From: Musa acuminata AAA Group
Lineage: Eukaryota; Streptophyta; Magnoliopsida; Zingiberales; Musaceae
DNA: 64,000 bases
Direction of reading: 5' to 3'
Assembly: GCF_036884655.1 (NCBI RefSeq)
Contig: NC_088342.1
Location: 30,516,001-30,580,000 of the forward strand
Below, in pieces: positions 41,301 through 50,096 of the stretch; the first letter of the stretch is position 1, and every line of letters starts with the position of its first letter. The translations under genes and the position numbers were made by a program. Below the pieces are notes generated by a model, which saw only the letters and a list, made by a program, of their open reading frames with translations, searched no databases and was not told the DNA's origin.

Positions 41301-44300
41301 GAGTGCATGTCAAATACCTTAAACATCCAACTAGACTTTTATAATAAGTTGGATTAATGTATTTACCTTCACATTCCTTGGTCAACTTGGTGTCATATTC
41401 AACAGGTGTATCTGTAGGATGACAATCTTCCATGAAAAACTTCTTTAAAACCTCCTTTGTATAATTTTCTTGTGAGATAAAAATTCCTCCATTATCTTGG
41501 ATAACTTCGATACCAAGGAAATAAGTCATTAAGCCCAAGTCGATCATCTCAAACTCCTTTTTCATAGAGTGCTTAAAATCTTTAATCATGGAGCTACTAT
41601 TGCCTGTAAATATTAAATCATCTACGTACAGGCATACAAACAAGATATCTCCATTAGAGTTAGATTTCGTATAGAGAGCATGTTCATGTGGACATTTAGA
41701 AAAACCATTTTGAATAAAATAAGCATCTATTCGAGAATTCCATGCTCGTGGGGCTTGTTTAAGCCCATAAAGAACTCTCTTTAACTTGTATACTTTGTCT
41801 TCTTGTTCTTAAATAATAAAACCAAAGGGTTGTTGAATATATACCTCTTCTTCAAGAACTCCATTAAGAAATACTGATTTGACATCCATTTGTAAAATCT
41901 TCCATTTCATTTGAGCTGCTAGAGAGATAAGTAATCTTACTGTCTCCAATCGAACAACTGGTGCAAATACTTCTTCATAATCAATTCCATATTGTTGTTT
42001 ATATCCCTTTGTAACCAATCTGGCCTTGTATTTCTCCACCTCTCCTTTTGTATTTCTTTTTGTTTTGAAGATCCACCTAACACCGATAGCTTGGTGGTCT
42101 TCTGGAAGTGTAGTAAGCTCCCATGTATTATTTTTGTTAATGGCATGAATCTCTTCATTCATAGCTTGTCGCTATTTTTCATCTCTATAAGCTTCTTCGA
42201 AGGTTAATGGATCATATCCTGTAAAAAGATAAAATAAAGAAAGTTCATCATTGTTAGTATCAATCCTTCGAGTCACATCATATAGGTCCTGAATAGGTCT
42301 TGTCCTTCTTATAATTGGACTTCTTGAATCATGTATAACCTAGCTGATCTAGGTGATGATTCCGGCACAGCCACTTCGGTGCTTGCTTGTATTATATCAT
42401 CTTCTTCTGAAGCTACAGCTTTCTTATGCTGCTCATCACTTTTCCAGTTCCAAATCTGTTGTTCATCAAACTCAACATCTTTTGACATCACAACTTTATT
42501 TGTGATAGGATTGTAGAGTTTGTAACCACTAGAATTCTCTGGATAACCTAACAAAATACATTTCTGGCTTTTATCCTCCAATTTCGTTCTCTTTTCTTCT
42601 GGTATCTTGGCAAATGCAACACTTCCAAAAATCCTTAAGTGATCAACTCTTGGTTTTTGTAAGCTCCATGCTTCTTCTGGTGTAACATTACTAATTCGCT
42701 TTGTCGGAAACCTATTAAGCAAATAAACTGCACAAGCAACAGCATCACCCCAAAATTCTTTCGGAATTTTTCTTTCCTTTAACATGCATCGGACCATATT
42801 AAGGATAGTCCTATTTTTTCTTTCCGAGATACCATTTTGTTGAGGTGTGTATGGCATGGTGAATTGATGTAGAATTCCATTATTTCTACAAAAACTTTCA
42901 AATTCATTTGATATATATTCACCACCTCTATATGTTCTTAAACATTTAATCTTACAACAACTTTGTCTTTCAACCAAATCCTTAAATTCTTTGAATTTGC
43001 TTAAAACTTCTTTCTTTTCTTTTAACATGTAAACCCAAGTTTGGCCACTATGATCATCAGTAAATGTAAGAAAATACCTGCTTCCTCCAAGTGATACTGG
43101 ATTGATAGGGCCACAAACATCTGAGTGTACCAGATCAAGTCGATTCCATGCTCTTTTTGTCCTTCTCACTTTGAAAGGCTTTCTTTCTTGCTTACCCATG
43201 ACACATACTTCACACAATTTTGCTGGGCGATCAATTTTTGGCATTCCTGTCACTATATTATACTTCTCTAGAAGTTTCAAAGCCTCAAAATTTAAGTAAG
43301 CATATCTAAGATGCCAAAGTGTAGAGATATCCTCAATATCAGCTTTAAAACAATTTGATTGATCAAAAATACTTAAATGCAGAGGAAACATTCTATTCTG
43401 TGTCATTTTCACATGTGATATCAGTGTTTTATTCTTATCACGAATTGAGAGAGCCATATCTTTCATCTCAATTTCATAACCTTTTTCAAGTAATTGTCCC
43501 AAGCTTAAAATATTATTTTTTGTATAAGAAACATAATAAACATCTGAAATGCATACTTCCTTGCCATTATTAAGTTCAAGGAGAATTTTACCTTTGCCTC
43601 TTACTGGTCTTTGAGACAAATCGCCAAATGTAATGTTCCCGGAATAGCTTGTATCTATTTCTGAAAATAGCTCTTTGATGCCACACATGTGATTTGAAGC
43701 TCCTATATCTAGATACCATGTCATAGATTGATCATCTTTCAAATTATCATAACTCATTAATAAAACTTGATTTACGTTCTTTTCTTCTTCAACAAAATTT
43801 GCCTTATCACCTTGATTGTTAGGATAATAATAACATTCATAAGAATAATGTCCATACCTTTTACAAACATAACATTGTATTTCAGACCTTTTAAAGTTTC
43901 TGCCACGTCCTCGACCATAACCTCGGCCTCTTTGACTAGAATTTTCTCCACCACCTTCAATGTTTGGAGATTCTTGATTGATCTGATTTCTGCCTCCTCT
44001 TCCTCTTTATCCTCGTCCTCTTCCTCTTTGAGAATTTGATTCTCGTTTATTTTCAAGAGTAAGCTTCGTTTGTAATGCTTGCTCCATAGTTTTGTCTTCT
44101 CCTCTTTTTGTAATCCTTTGTTCATGAACTTGAAGGGAACCCATAAGTTCTTCTAAAGATATTTTTTCCAAATCTTTAGATTCTTCGATCGCAATAGCAA
44201 TACAATCAAATTTCGGATCTAGAGATCTCAATATTTTTTCTATTACTCTCTGATCATTTACTTGTTCACCATTTCGTCTCATTTGATGAACAATAGAAAT

Positions 44301-45921
44301 GATTTTTGAGAAGTAATCAGAAATAGTTTGAGAAGTACCTTGTTGTAATTTCTCAAACTCGGCTCGTAAAACTTGTAGACGAAGTTTCTTTACCTTATCA
44401 ACACTACCGAATGCTCTTTGAAGCATTTCCCAAGCCTCCTTTGAAGTATTTGCTAGAGCGATGATCTCGAACATTGTATCATCAAGGCCTTGGTAGATTG
44501 TGAACAAAGTCTTTTTCTCCTTCTTCCTTCTTTCTTTGAGTTGTTTTCTTCCTTCTGCATTCATTGCTCCTTCTTCTGCTGGACTTAGTTCAGCAAATCC
44601 ATCTTCTACAAACTCCCATACATCTTGGGAGCCTAGAAGAACCTTCATTTGGATGCACCATATGTCATAATTTTTTTTTGTCAATCTGGGGATCTGGAGT
44701 TGGATGACACTTTAGGAAGAAGTCATAGCTTAACCTATGCTCTGATACCAAAATGTTGATGTTGATAGGAAGAGAGGATAGAGATATCAAATAGAGGAAG
44801 AGTATGACAAGCTTTAATCTTCTATATTTCTCTCAAAAAAAATATTTTTATAATTTCAGAAACTCTATTTGACTCATGACCCAACATATGAAGTTTATAT
44901 AGTCCCCAAAGATATATTATAATAATTGTATTCAAGATGAATCATTCTCTTTCAAGAAATCAATAACCAATTTGACTTATTCTTCTATAGACTTTTAATC
45001 CATTTTTTCTTCTTGTTGTAATGAATCTCTCTCTCTCTCTCGATGCAATGAACCTCTTTATAACATTTGAACAAATTTAATTCCAACAATAAAGAGATGG
45101 AGGATCTTAAACTTTCTTTTGCTAGGAAGATCAGACATCACAAGTAAATAAGTTGTGTCTCGTTGATGCATGCAGCACTACTATCAGCAAGAATCTGCCA
45201 AACTTCGCCACCAGATCCAGATATTACAGAATGCGAATCGGTGAGTTGGCATCCCATCTCAAAGTAAGTAGATCACTCATGCTCTGTGTTCCATCTAAAT
45301 CTCCCCTTCCAGGCACTTGATGGGCGACGCTTTAAGTTCTCTTAATGTAAAGGAGCTCAAGCAACTAGAAAACCGACTTGAAAGAAGCATCACAAGGATC
45401 AGATCGAAGAAGGTAATCTGCTACCGACAACTTATTGCATCTTGTCGTCTCCGAGTACTGATACATTTTCCTATCATGAAGCATGAGCTGCTGTTTGCAG
45501 AAATCGAGTATATGCAGAAAAGGGTAAGCATCGATCACCGATGACTTGGTTTCTATTTCTTGATGACTGATCTACCTTACCTTGGATGATGGCAGGAAGT
45601 GGAGCTTCAAAGTGACAACATGTACCTCAGAGCCAAGGTAAGTGAGCACAAGCTAAACATCTTCTCTTAGGCCTGATCGCAACAAGAATCAAAGATGTGA
45701 AGCTGATTCTTAGACTTGGGGTTCAGATAGCAGAGAACGAACGAGTGCAGCAACTGAGCATCGTGGAAGCCGGCGCGGAGTACGATGCTATTCCAGGAGC
45801 ATTCGACTCCAGGAACTACTACCACGCGAACATATTGGAGGCAGCAGCTCACTACTCGCATCACCAGGACCAGACAGCCCTGCAGCTCGGCTATGAGACC
45901 AAGGCGGATTCAGCGGCGTGA
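28451..45921 (+). CDS. AGL11: class-D floral MADS-box transcription factor AGL11/SEEDSTICK, 7 coding exons
   Basis: Predicted exons are 28451-28632, 34578-34659, 45176-45240, 45313-45412, 45482-45523, 45596-45637 and 45727-45921. They total 708 nt (235 residues) in continuous phase, with the family-typical 182, 100, 42 and 42 nt exon sizes. The MADS domain ([20 protein letters not shown] onward, residues 1-60) is followed by YANN and [11 protein letters not shown]. That I-region is diagnostic of the SEEDSTICK/AGL11 branch. The K domain carries [29 protein letters not shown] and [12 protein letters not shown]. The C-terminus ends with an LQLGY motif resembling AG motif II. Such factors bind CArG boxes and specify ovule and seed identity in complexes with SEPALLATA proteins. 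The gene is unusually stretched: intron 1 is 5.9 kb and intron 2 is 10.5 kb, the latter inflated by retrotransposons. All splice sites look intact, so the gene is probably functional. Confidence 0.95.
30138..30164. repeat. (TA)n microsatellite in AGL11 intron 1
   Basis: About 13 TA units. Confidence 0.85.
31105..31132. repeat. (ATC)n microsatellite in AGL11 intron 1
   Basis: Nine ATC units. A shorter GAT run follows near 31556-31573. Confidence 0.85.
32774..32825. repeat. (CATA)n microsatellite in AGL11 intron 1
   Basis: About twelve CATA units with one ATAT interruption. Confidence 0.88.
33675..33690. promoter_or_regulatory. GA repeat in AGL11 intron 1
   Basis: (GA)8 followed by TCTAG. 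GA repeats of this kind match the GAGA-type consensus bound by plant BBR/BPC proteins, known regulators of SEEDSTICK in Arabidopsis. A role here is inference. Confidence 0.3.
34987..35653. repeat. recent 317-bp tandem duplication with GA microsatellites in AGL11 intron 2
   Basis: Copy 1 (34987-35303) and copy 2 (35304-35616) are nearly identical. They differ in GA-run length (about 35026-35062 against 35343-35375) and a C-run/adjacent base. A third partial copy of only the last 37 bases follows at 35617-35653. Each full copy contains ACCTATGGGTTGGC, a long GA run, CTGCTCCAAACGGATGAATA and a C7-8 run. The near-identity implies recent unequal exchange or slippage. Confidence 0.93.
36200..39690 (-). 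mobile_element. decayed Ty1/Copia retrotransposon remnant in AGL11 intron 2
   Basis: Minus-strand translation in shifting frames shows Copia reverse transcriptase phrases around 36380-36900. They resemble [11 protein letters not shown], a damaged YVDD-type motif in [10 protein letters not shown], and ERLLYDLK. Integrase-like phrases follow around 37600-37750 (a degraded CIDQGGEF and [12 protein letters not shown]). A degraded Met-tRNA-type primer-binding site lies near 39449-39472, where the minus strand reads TGGacATtAGAGCAAGTG. Many stops and frameshifts and extreme AT content show it is long dead. The outer limits are approximate, and no clean LTR pair was found. Confidence 0.65.
40357..40675 (-). 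repeat. 3' LTR of the Copia element
   Basis: 319 bp. It differs from its partner by roughly ten substitutions, an extra ATATGAA-containing insertion in the other copy and a CT-repeat length change (counted by eye). Confidence 0.93.
40700..43874 (-). pseudogene. Copia pol polyprotein (protease, integrase, RT, RNase H), inactivated
   Basis: A zinc knuckle CX2CX4HX4C is encoded at 43874-43833, out of frame with gag. The largest open segment (43757-42309, 482 codons) has the protease motif [13 protein letters not shown] with Asp17. Its integrase has H149 and C182/C185, but residue 154 is Tyr where the second zinc-binding His is expected. Of the DDE triad, Asp213 and Glu312 are present, while residue 276 (codon 42932-42930, LRTYRGGEY) is Tyr instead of Asp. 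RT occupies 42162-41125 with an intact CLYVDDLIF, but it is cut by a stop near 41809 and another near 41125. RNase H ([12 protein letters not shown] at 40949 down) frameshifts after RDHIKKKKK in a T-run. The enzyme set is therefore dead. Confidence 0.92.
44007..44684 (-). CDS. Copia gag (capsid) protein
   Basis: An open frame of 225 codons. It starts [20 protein letters not shown], matching the UBN2/gag-polypeptide region of Copia elements, and ends in an RGRGRG stretch. The nucleic-acid-binding zinc knuckle normally follows in frame but here lies in another phase about 130 bp downstream, so a frameshift separates it. Gag assembles virus-like particles in this family. This copy is probably inert alone. 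Confidence 0.85.
   Translation of the reverse strand: MTKKNYDIWCIQMKVLLGSQDVWEFVEDGFAELSPAEEGAMNAEGRKQLKERRKKEKKTLFTIYQGLDDTMFEIIALANTSKEAWEMLQRAFGSVDKVKKLRLQVLRAEFEKLQQGTSQTISDYFSKIISIVHQMRRNGEQVNDQRVIEKILRSLDPKFDCIAIAIEESKDLEKISLEELMGSLQVHEQRITKRGEDKTMEQALQTKLTLENKRESNSQRGRGRG
44754..45088 (-). repeat. 5' LTR of the Copia element
   Basis: 335 bp, adjoining the PBS at about 44737-44752. Contains an expanded CT run near 45029-45040. Confidence 0.93.
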
Positions 45922-46760
45922 AGTGGAGCTGCCGACGACATTTGCTCCGCCTAATGTTTTTATTCATGGTCAGAACTGTCTCCGGAAAGACTTGGCTTTT
46001 TCCCTGACACACACGCAGCTGCTTACTATTACGTGCTTTTGACGTATGGACGTATCTCATGTGGGACTAGAATTGCCTGTTGCATATATGCATATACCGA
46101 CCGTAAGAAGAAAGAAACCTTTTCTTTGCGATGGAGGGCCTCTGGATCGGACTAGGGTGTCGTCGTTCTACGATCGAGGGAGTTTCAACCCGAATGGATA
46201 CAATCTGTGAGGGGCTGCCTATTTTCGATCTTAAGGTTGATTTTGGAACCCATTCGAAGGGATAAAACTTTGTATTTTACTTACTATCGTATTTAGTTTA
46301 GGTTTGATTTATATCCTTATTCTCTCGAAAACCTATTATCCGTAGTAGTACGTTAGAGCTTTATTTATAATACACGAAGGAGAGAAGGATAATTATGTTG
46401 TGAATATTTTTATTTGTAGAAAAGTATTTTAAAAATATTAAAATAAAATTATAAATAAATAATAAATAAAAAAAATCAAAAAGAGAGTATAAAATCTTCC
46501 TAGTTTACAAATATTATTTTCTTCTCTTATCAAATATTATTGGGATAATCTGCATTCTTTAATCGCTCTTTTTTTTATCCATCCACGTAGGTCGGAAGGG
46601 AATTTTTGAATGCATTAATCTTTTTTCATGAGAAAAACGAATATATTCAAACCAAATAAATTTTTTTAATACATTTCTCGCTTCCGCTTCCACCAAAGAT
46701 GACGAAAACAAAGACTATGGATAATTCTTTTTCTTGCTGCGTTAAACGTCGTCGCAACGC
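45922..46760. other. AGL11 3' flank, no further gene seen
   Basis: The first 200 bases are probably AGL11 3' UTR. The rest is AT-rich without open frames of note. Confidence 0.5.
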
Positions 46761-46770
46761 GTGTGCTCGA

Positions 46771-46817
46771 ACGTGGCGTGAAACAAGCGCCGAGCATGGA
46801 CAGGCGTCAAACGTGTG
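46771..46817 (+). promoter_or_regulatory. ABRE-like motifs upstream of the LEA gene
   Basis: ACGTGGC at 46771-46777 matches the abscisic-acid response element consensus. A second ACGTGTGG lies at 46811-46818. They sit about 170 and 130 bp before the LEA start codon, a typical arrangement for ABA/desiccation induction. A weak TATA-like CATATATC lies at 46833. Confidence 0.6.
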
Positions 46818-46940
46818 GTGAATCGGTGCCTACATATATCCCCGCGCCAACTTCGTCTTTCTCCGCACACGCCTCTCTTCATCGGGTTGATTCGGCAGCG
46901 GGAAGACGACTTCGAGGAAACCATATTTGACGAGAGCGCC

Positions 46941-47531
46941 ATGGCGTCCCACCAGGATGAAGCTCGCTACAAGGCCGGCGAAGCCAAAGGCCAAGCTCAG
47001 GTGAACTATATAGAAATATATAAATATATGAAGCTCTGGTTTTGACGAACGAGTGGTTGATGCGTTTGCAGGAGAAGACGGGTCAGATGATGGGGAAGGG
47101 CCAGGAAACAGCCGAGGCCGCCAAGGAGAAGGCCTACGAGGCCAAGGACAAGGGATCTGAGACAGCGCAATCGGCCAAGGAGCGAGCCCAGGAGGGGACG
47201 GAGAAGACCGGAGGCTACATGCAGGAGACGGCGGAGGCGGCCAAGGAAAAGGCTTCCCGGGCAGCTCAGTCCGCCGGCGACACCGCTCGAGCCGGGAAGG
47301 AGAAAACCGGAAGCGTGTTGCAGAAAGTGAAGTCCTCGTGCTCACGTTGTTCGAACCAATGGCCTCCTGTTTCTCTCCTACTGTTTCTGAATCAGGTTCT
47401 TTTTGGCACAGGCTGGGGAACAGGTGAAGAGCGTGGCGGCTGGGGCTGCTCATGCTGTGAAGAGCTCGCTGGGCATGGCTGGTGGTGGCAACGAGGAGGC
47501 GGCTGCTGCTCCTCCCGGCGGCAGGGATTAG
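46941..47531 (+). CDS. group-3 LEA protein (11-mer repeat type), 3 exons
   Basis: Exons 46941-47000, 47072-47326 and 47412-47531 give 144 residues in phase. The protein starts MASHQDEARYKAGEAKGQAQ and carries repeated TAEAAKEKA, YEAKDKGSETAQSAKERAQE and AAKEKASRAAQSAGDTARAG segments. These are the 11-residue amphipathic repeat of LEA group 3 (LEA_4). It ends GGGNEEAAAAPPGGRD. It has no signal peptide and is rich in Ala, Lys, Glu and Gly, with no Cys or Trp. Such proteins are disordered in water and fold into helices on drying, protecting membranes and enzymes in seeds and stressed tissue. ABRE-like motifs upstream suggest ABA control. Confidence 0.9.
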
Positions 47532-48700
47532 ATCAGATCTGCATTTGATTTCCCATTTCAGCTGTTGCTACTGCTATCGTCGTCTTCGTTGGGTTTGGGT
47601 TTGGTTTTGTACTGTTCTCGGCTGGTTGCGCGGTGGTTGTGTGGGCGTCGCTTTGTTGTAGCTTTACTTCCGCCTCGTTGGTTTTGATGCCGATGGAATA
47701 ATAATGGATGTCTTCTAATAATGGTTGATCTCTTCTTCTGATGAGACAGACATATTCGAGCGTGCATGCATGATTAAGACCAAGACCGTGAGATACATAG
47801 TAGGGAAAAGCATCAAAAAGGCGTCCTTTTTTATTGGTCAACAACCATTGCAAGCAGGTGGAAGAATTGCTGAAATGCTTTAGGACTGATGTCGATCGAT
47901 CTTCGAATTTGCATGATGATAGATTAAGCTGTGTTTTAAGAGATCAGAGTGTGAAGAGTTAGTTGGTAGCCGAAGAAGGATCGCTTCAACTTCCAAGTTC
48001 AAGCAATAGAGAGAAGACTAATGTTGGGAAACACAAAGACTCTTGAAAGATATTAAACCTAATTTTCTAACATCAAATATGGCCTCCCATCTGTAATTTC
48101 AGATCCATATGTTCATTATTTTACGGGAAAAAAAAATTATACACGAATGCATTAACTTAAACACTAATGTTGAGTTCCTACGGTAATCCATAATATTAGT
48201 ATCACTATAATGGACTTTGGGAGATGATTAAGATTATTTAAATTTGAGGTAATAATTAAGTTGTGTATATAAAATTTAAACTTACTACAACAAAATATAA
48301 AAATTACTAATTATAATGAGCAAATTTAGAGCCTCTCTCTTTTCGGAAAAAAATAATTTTAAATAATGTTTTTTTAATCTAATCCTTGAAATATCTCTCA
48401 TAATCTTGGTTATTTTTCTAAGAGGCTATAATATAGGTCATACATAATAGGGGTCAACCGGTCAGTCCTATTATAATATTCTTTTTTATATATCATACTT
48501 TATTTTTACATTATTTTAGTAACATAAAAAAATATTAAAATGTGGTAATGAAAATATTATATTTTAATAATATTATGAAAATAAAAAAAAAATATTTTAT
48601 ATACATAATATAAAAATATATAAGATTATTTTAATTATAGTTTTTGGCTTCGTTTTAGTTCTCAAAAGATCGAAGAGGGGAAAACCCTCGATGTACTTCT
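47532..48700. other. intergenic DNA between LEA and the helicase-like gene
   Basis: Begins with the likely LEA 3' UTR (to about 47780). The rest, notably 48060-48660, is very AT-rich and featureless. Confidence 0.5.
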
Positions 48701-48761
48701 TTTTTTCTGGCTTCTGTGCATTCGTCTTCCTCGGCTGAGCAATTCAATCCAAACCGAAAGG

Positions 48762-50096
48762 ATGCCGACCGCAATCCTTCCTTCGACCGTCGCCGTTCCC
48801 CGACACCCCTCCACCCCCAGTCGCACGCTATCCTCCGTTCGATTCTTGTCGGGTGCCCACGAATTCCCCCTGCTCCACCCCCTCTCCGTCGATTTCTGTG
48901 CCCGTGGCCGCTCGGCGCGAGAGCTCGTCATCCGCATGGGCGGCGGCCCCCGAACGTACCCCGGTGGCGTGTCCAAGTGGCAGTGGAAGCGGATGCAGGC
49001 CAAGAAGTCGAAGCAGCTGCTCAAGGCCCGCCTCTGCCGCGAGCGCCAGCTCTACGAGATGCGCAAGCGGTCCGAGCTTCGTGCGGCGGCGTCCGAGCTC
49101 GAGCGGCCCTGGGAGGTCGTCGAGCGCGCCCCCAACCTCTTCTCCGTTGCCGCTGATGAGCAGCTCAAGGTCCTCGCGGACCGCTTCCAGCGCTCCGGTG
49201 GGTTCGACATGTGGAACGACCGGGACGGCCCCCAGGTGTTCCGCTCACCCGTCGACGGGCTGCCGTCCGCCAGGTTCTTCCCTAAGGGAGTCGTGCACAG
49301 CGTGAAGCCCTATGGCCTCGCCCGGGGACCCGGCCAGGACTCGGGGGAGGATGGAGAGGAAGACTCGGAACAACCCAGGTTTGACGATTGGATCGCGAGG
49401 GGAGCGGGAGGGACCAGGAGGAGCAGGAGGAGGAGGTCAAGAAGGTCCTCGAATAGTGGAGACAATCGTGGTTCAGAGGAGGAGGACATCAATTTTAAAC
49501 CCAAGAATTTGGACGAAGGAACTGATCGAGGCGATCAAAATCTGACCTTTATCTCAGAGAATTCAAGATCACCGAGGAATTCCTATCGTCAAGAAAGTGG
49601 CACAGGGGAGGATCGGAGGGTTTCTGCACAGCGTGGTGTTGCTATTGATTCACGCGGAGAGACTGTAGCTGCTGACAACAGGCTTACTGTTAGATCAAGA
49701 AATCATGGCAACTCACAGAGGCAAAGATTTCGGCGGGGTCAGTACAGATGGAACGAGTTTGATGAAACAATTGATGATTTTAAGAACTTGAAGGTGGAGG
49801 GTGGAGAAGCTAATTCTGCTAGGCCGAATGCTAGCCCAAGAAACCATAGCAGAAACCAGGGATTTGGGGCTTGTTTTAGGGAAAATGTGGTCCAAGGCAT
49901 TGATGCTGGTAATGTTGAAAGGAGTAAGATGGGGAGCAATGGAAGGCACAGCAATGGCAATAGTAGGTCCAAGTCAGAACGAGTAACCCTGCGTCCAACC
50001 ACGGAATTATTCAGCAGGGAAGGTAGCCACAGCAGGAAATATCCCATGCAGAATAGAGATAATGGCTTCAGAAGGAAGGTTGAGGAATCCCGATGA
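48762..50096 (+). CDS. protein resembling the N-terminal extension of RH33-type DEAD-box helicases, helicase core absent
   Basis: A single open frame of 444 codons with a GC-rich first half. Residues 1-58 are Ser/Arg/Pro-rich and nearly free of acidic residues, like an organelle transit peptide. An alternative start is Met59 at 48936. From Met59 comes MGGGPRTYPGGVSKWQWKRM, then a Lys/Arg-rich helix (KKSKQLLKARLCRERQLYEM) and a conserved-looking LADRFQRSGGFDMWNDRDGP block. As I recall, this stretch occurs at the N-terminus of plant DEAD-box helicases of the RH33 group. Residues from about 200 on are low-complexity, Arg/Ser/Asn-rich, with an RRSRRRRSRRSSN run. No DEAD, SAT or HRIGR motif occurs here or in the next 3.5 kb, so the helicase part is absent. 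It may be a stand-alone RNA-binding paralogue or a truncated copy. Confidence 0.65.
   Translation: MPTAILPSTVAVPRHPSTPSRTLSSVRFLSGAHEFPLLHPLSVDFCARGRSARELVIRMGGGPRTYPGGVSKWQWKRMQAKKSKQLLKARLCRERQLYEMRKRSELRAAASELERPWEVVERAPNLFSVAADEQLKVLADRFQRSGGFDMWNDRDGPQVFRSPVDGLPSARFFPKGVVHSVKPYGLARGPGQDSGEDGEEDSEQPRFDDWIARGAGGTRRSRRRRSRRSSNSGDNRGSEEEDINFKPKNLDEGTDRGDQNLTFISENSRSPRNSYRQESGTGEDRRVSAQRGVAIDSRGETVAADNRLTVRSRNHGNSQRQRFRRGQYRWNEFDETIDDFKNLKVEGGEANSARPNASPRNHSRNQGFGACFRENVVQGIDAGNVERSKMGSNGRHSNGNSRSKSERVTLRPTTELFSREGSHSRKYPMQNRDNGFRRKVEESR

Larger units (their letters stand above)
40357..45088 (-). mobile_element. near full-length Ty1/Copia LTR retrotransposon in AGL11 intron 2
   Basis: The element has LTRs at 40357-40675 and 44754-45088 with TGTTG...CAACA ends. 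It is oriented on the minus strand, so the 5' LTR is at the right. The PBS next to the 5' LTR reads TGGTATCAGAGC on the minus strand, complementary to the 3' end of initiator Met tRNA. The polypurine tract AAGGAGAGAGAA (minus strand) adjoins the 3' LTR at 40676-40687. The flanking 5-mers ATGAA (40352-40356) and ATAAA (45089-45093) look like a target duplication with one change. Domain order is gag, protease, integrase, RT, RNase H, which defines Copia. Internal stops and frameshifts make it non-autonomous. It lies antisense to AGL11 and ends 87 bp before exon 3. Confidence 0.95.

Noticed and set aside
46830..47453. 207-codon minus-strand open frame over the LEA gene
   Set aside because: Antisense shadow of the GC-rich LEA exons, Pro/Ser-rich and without homology.
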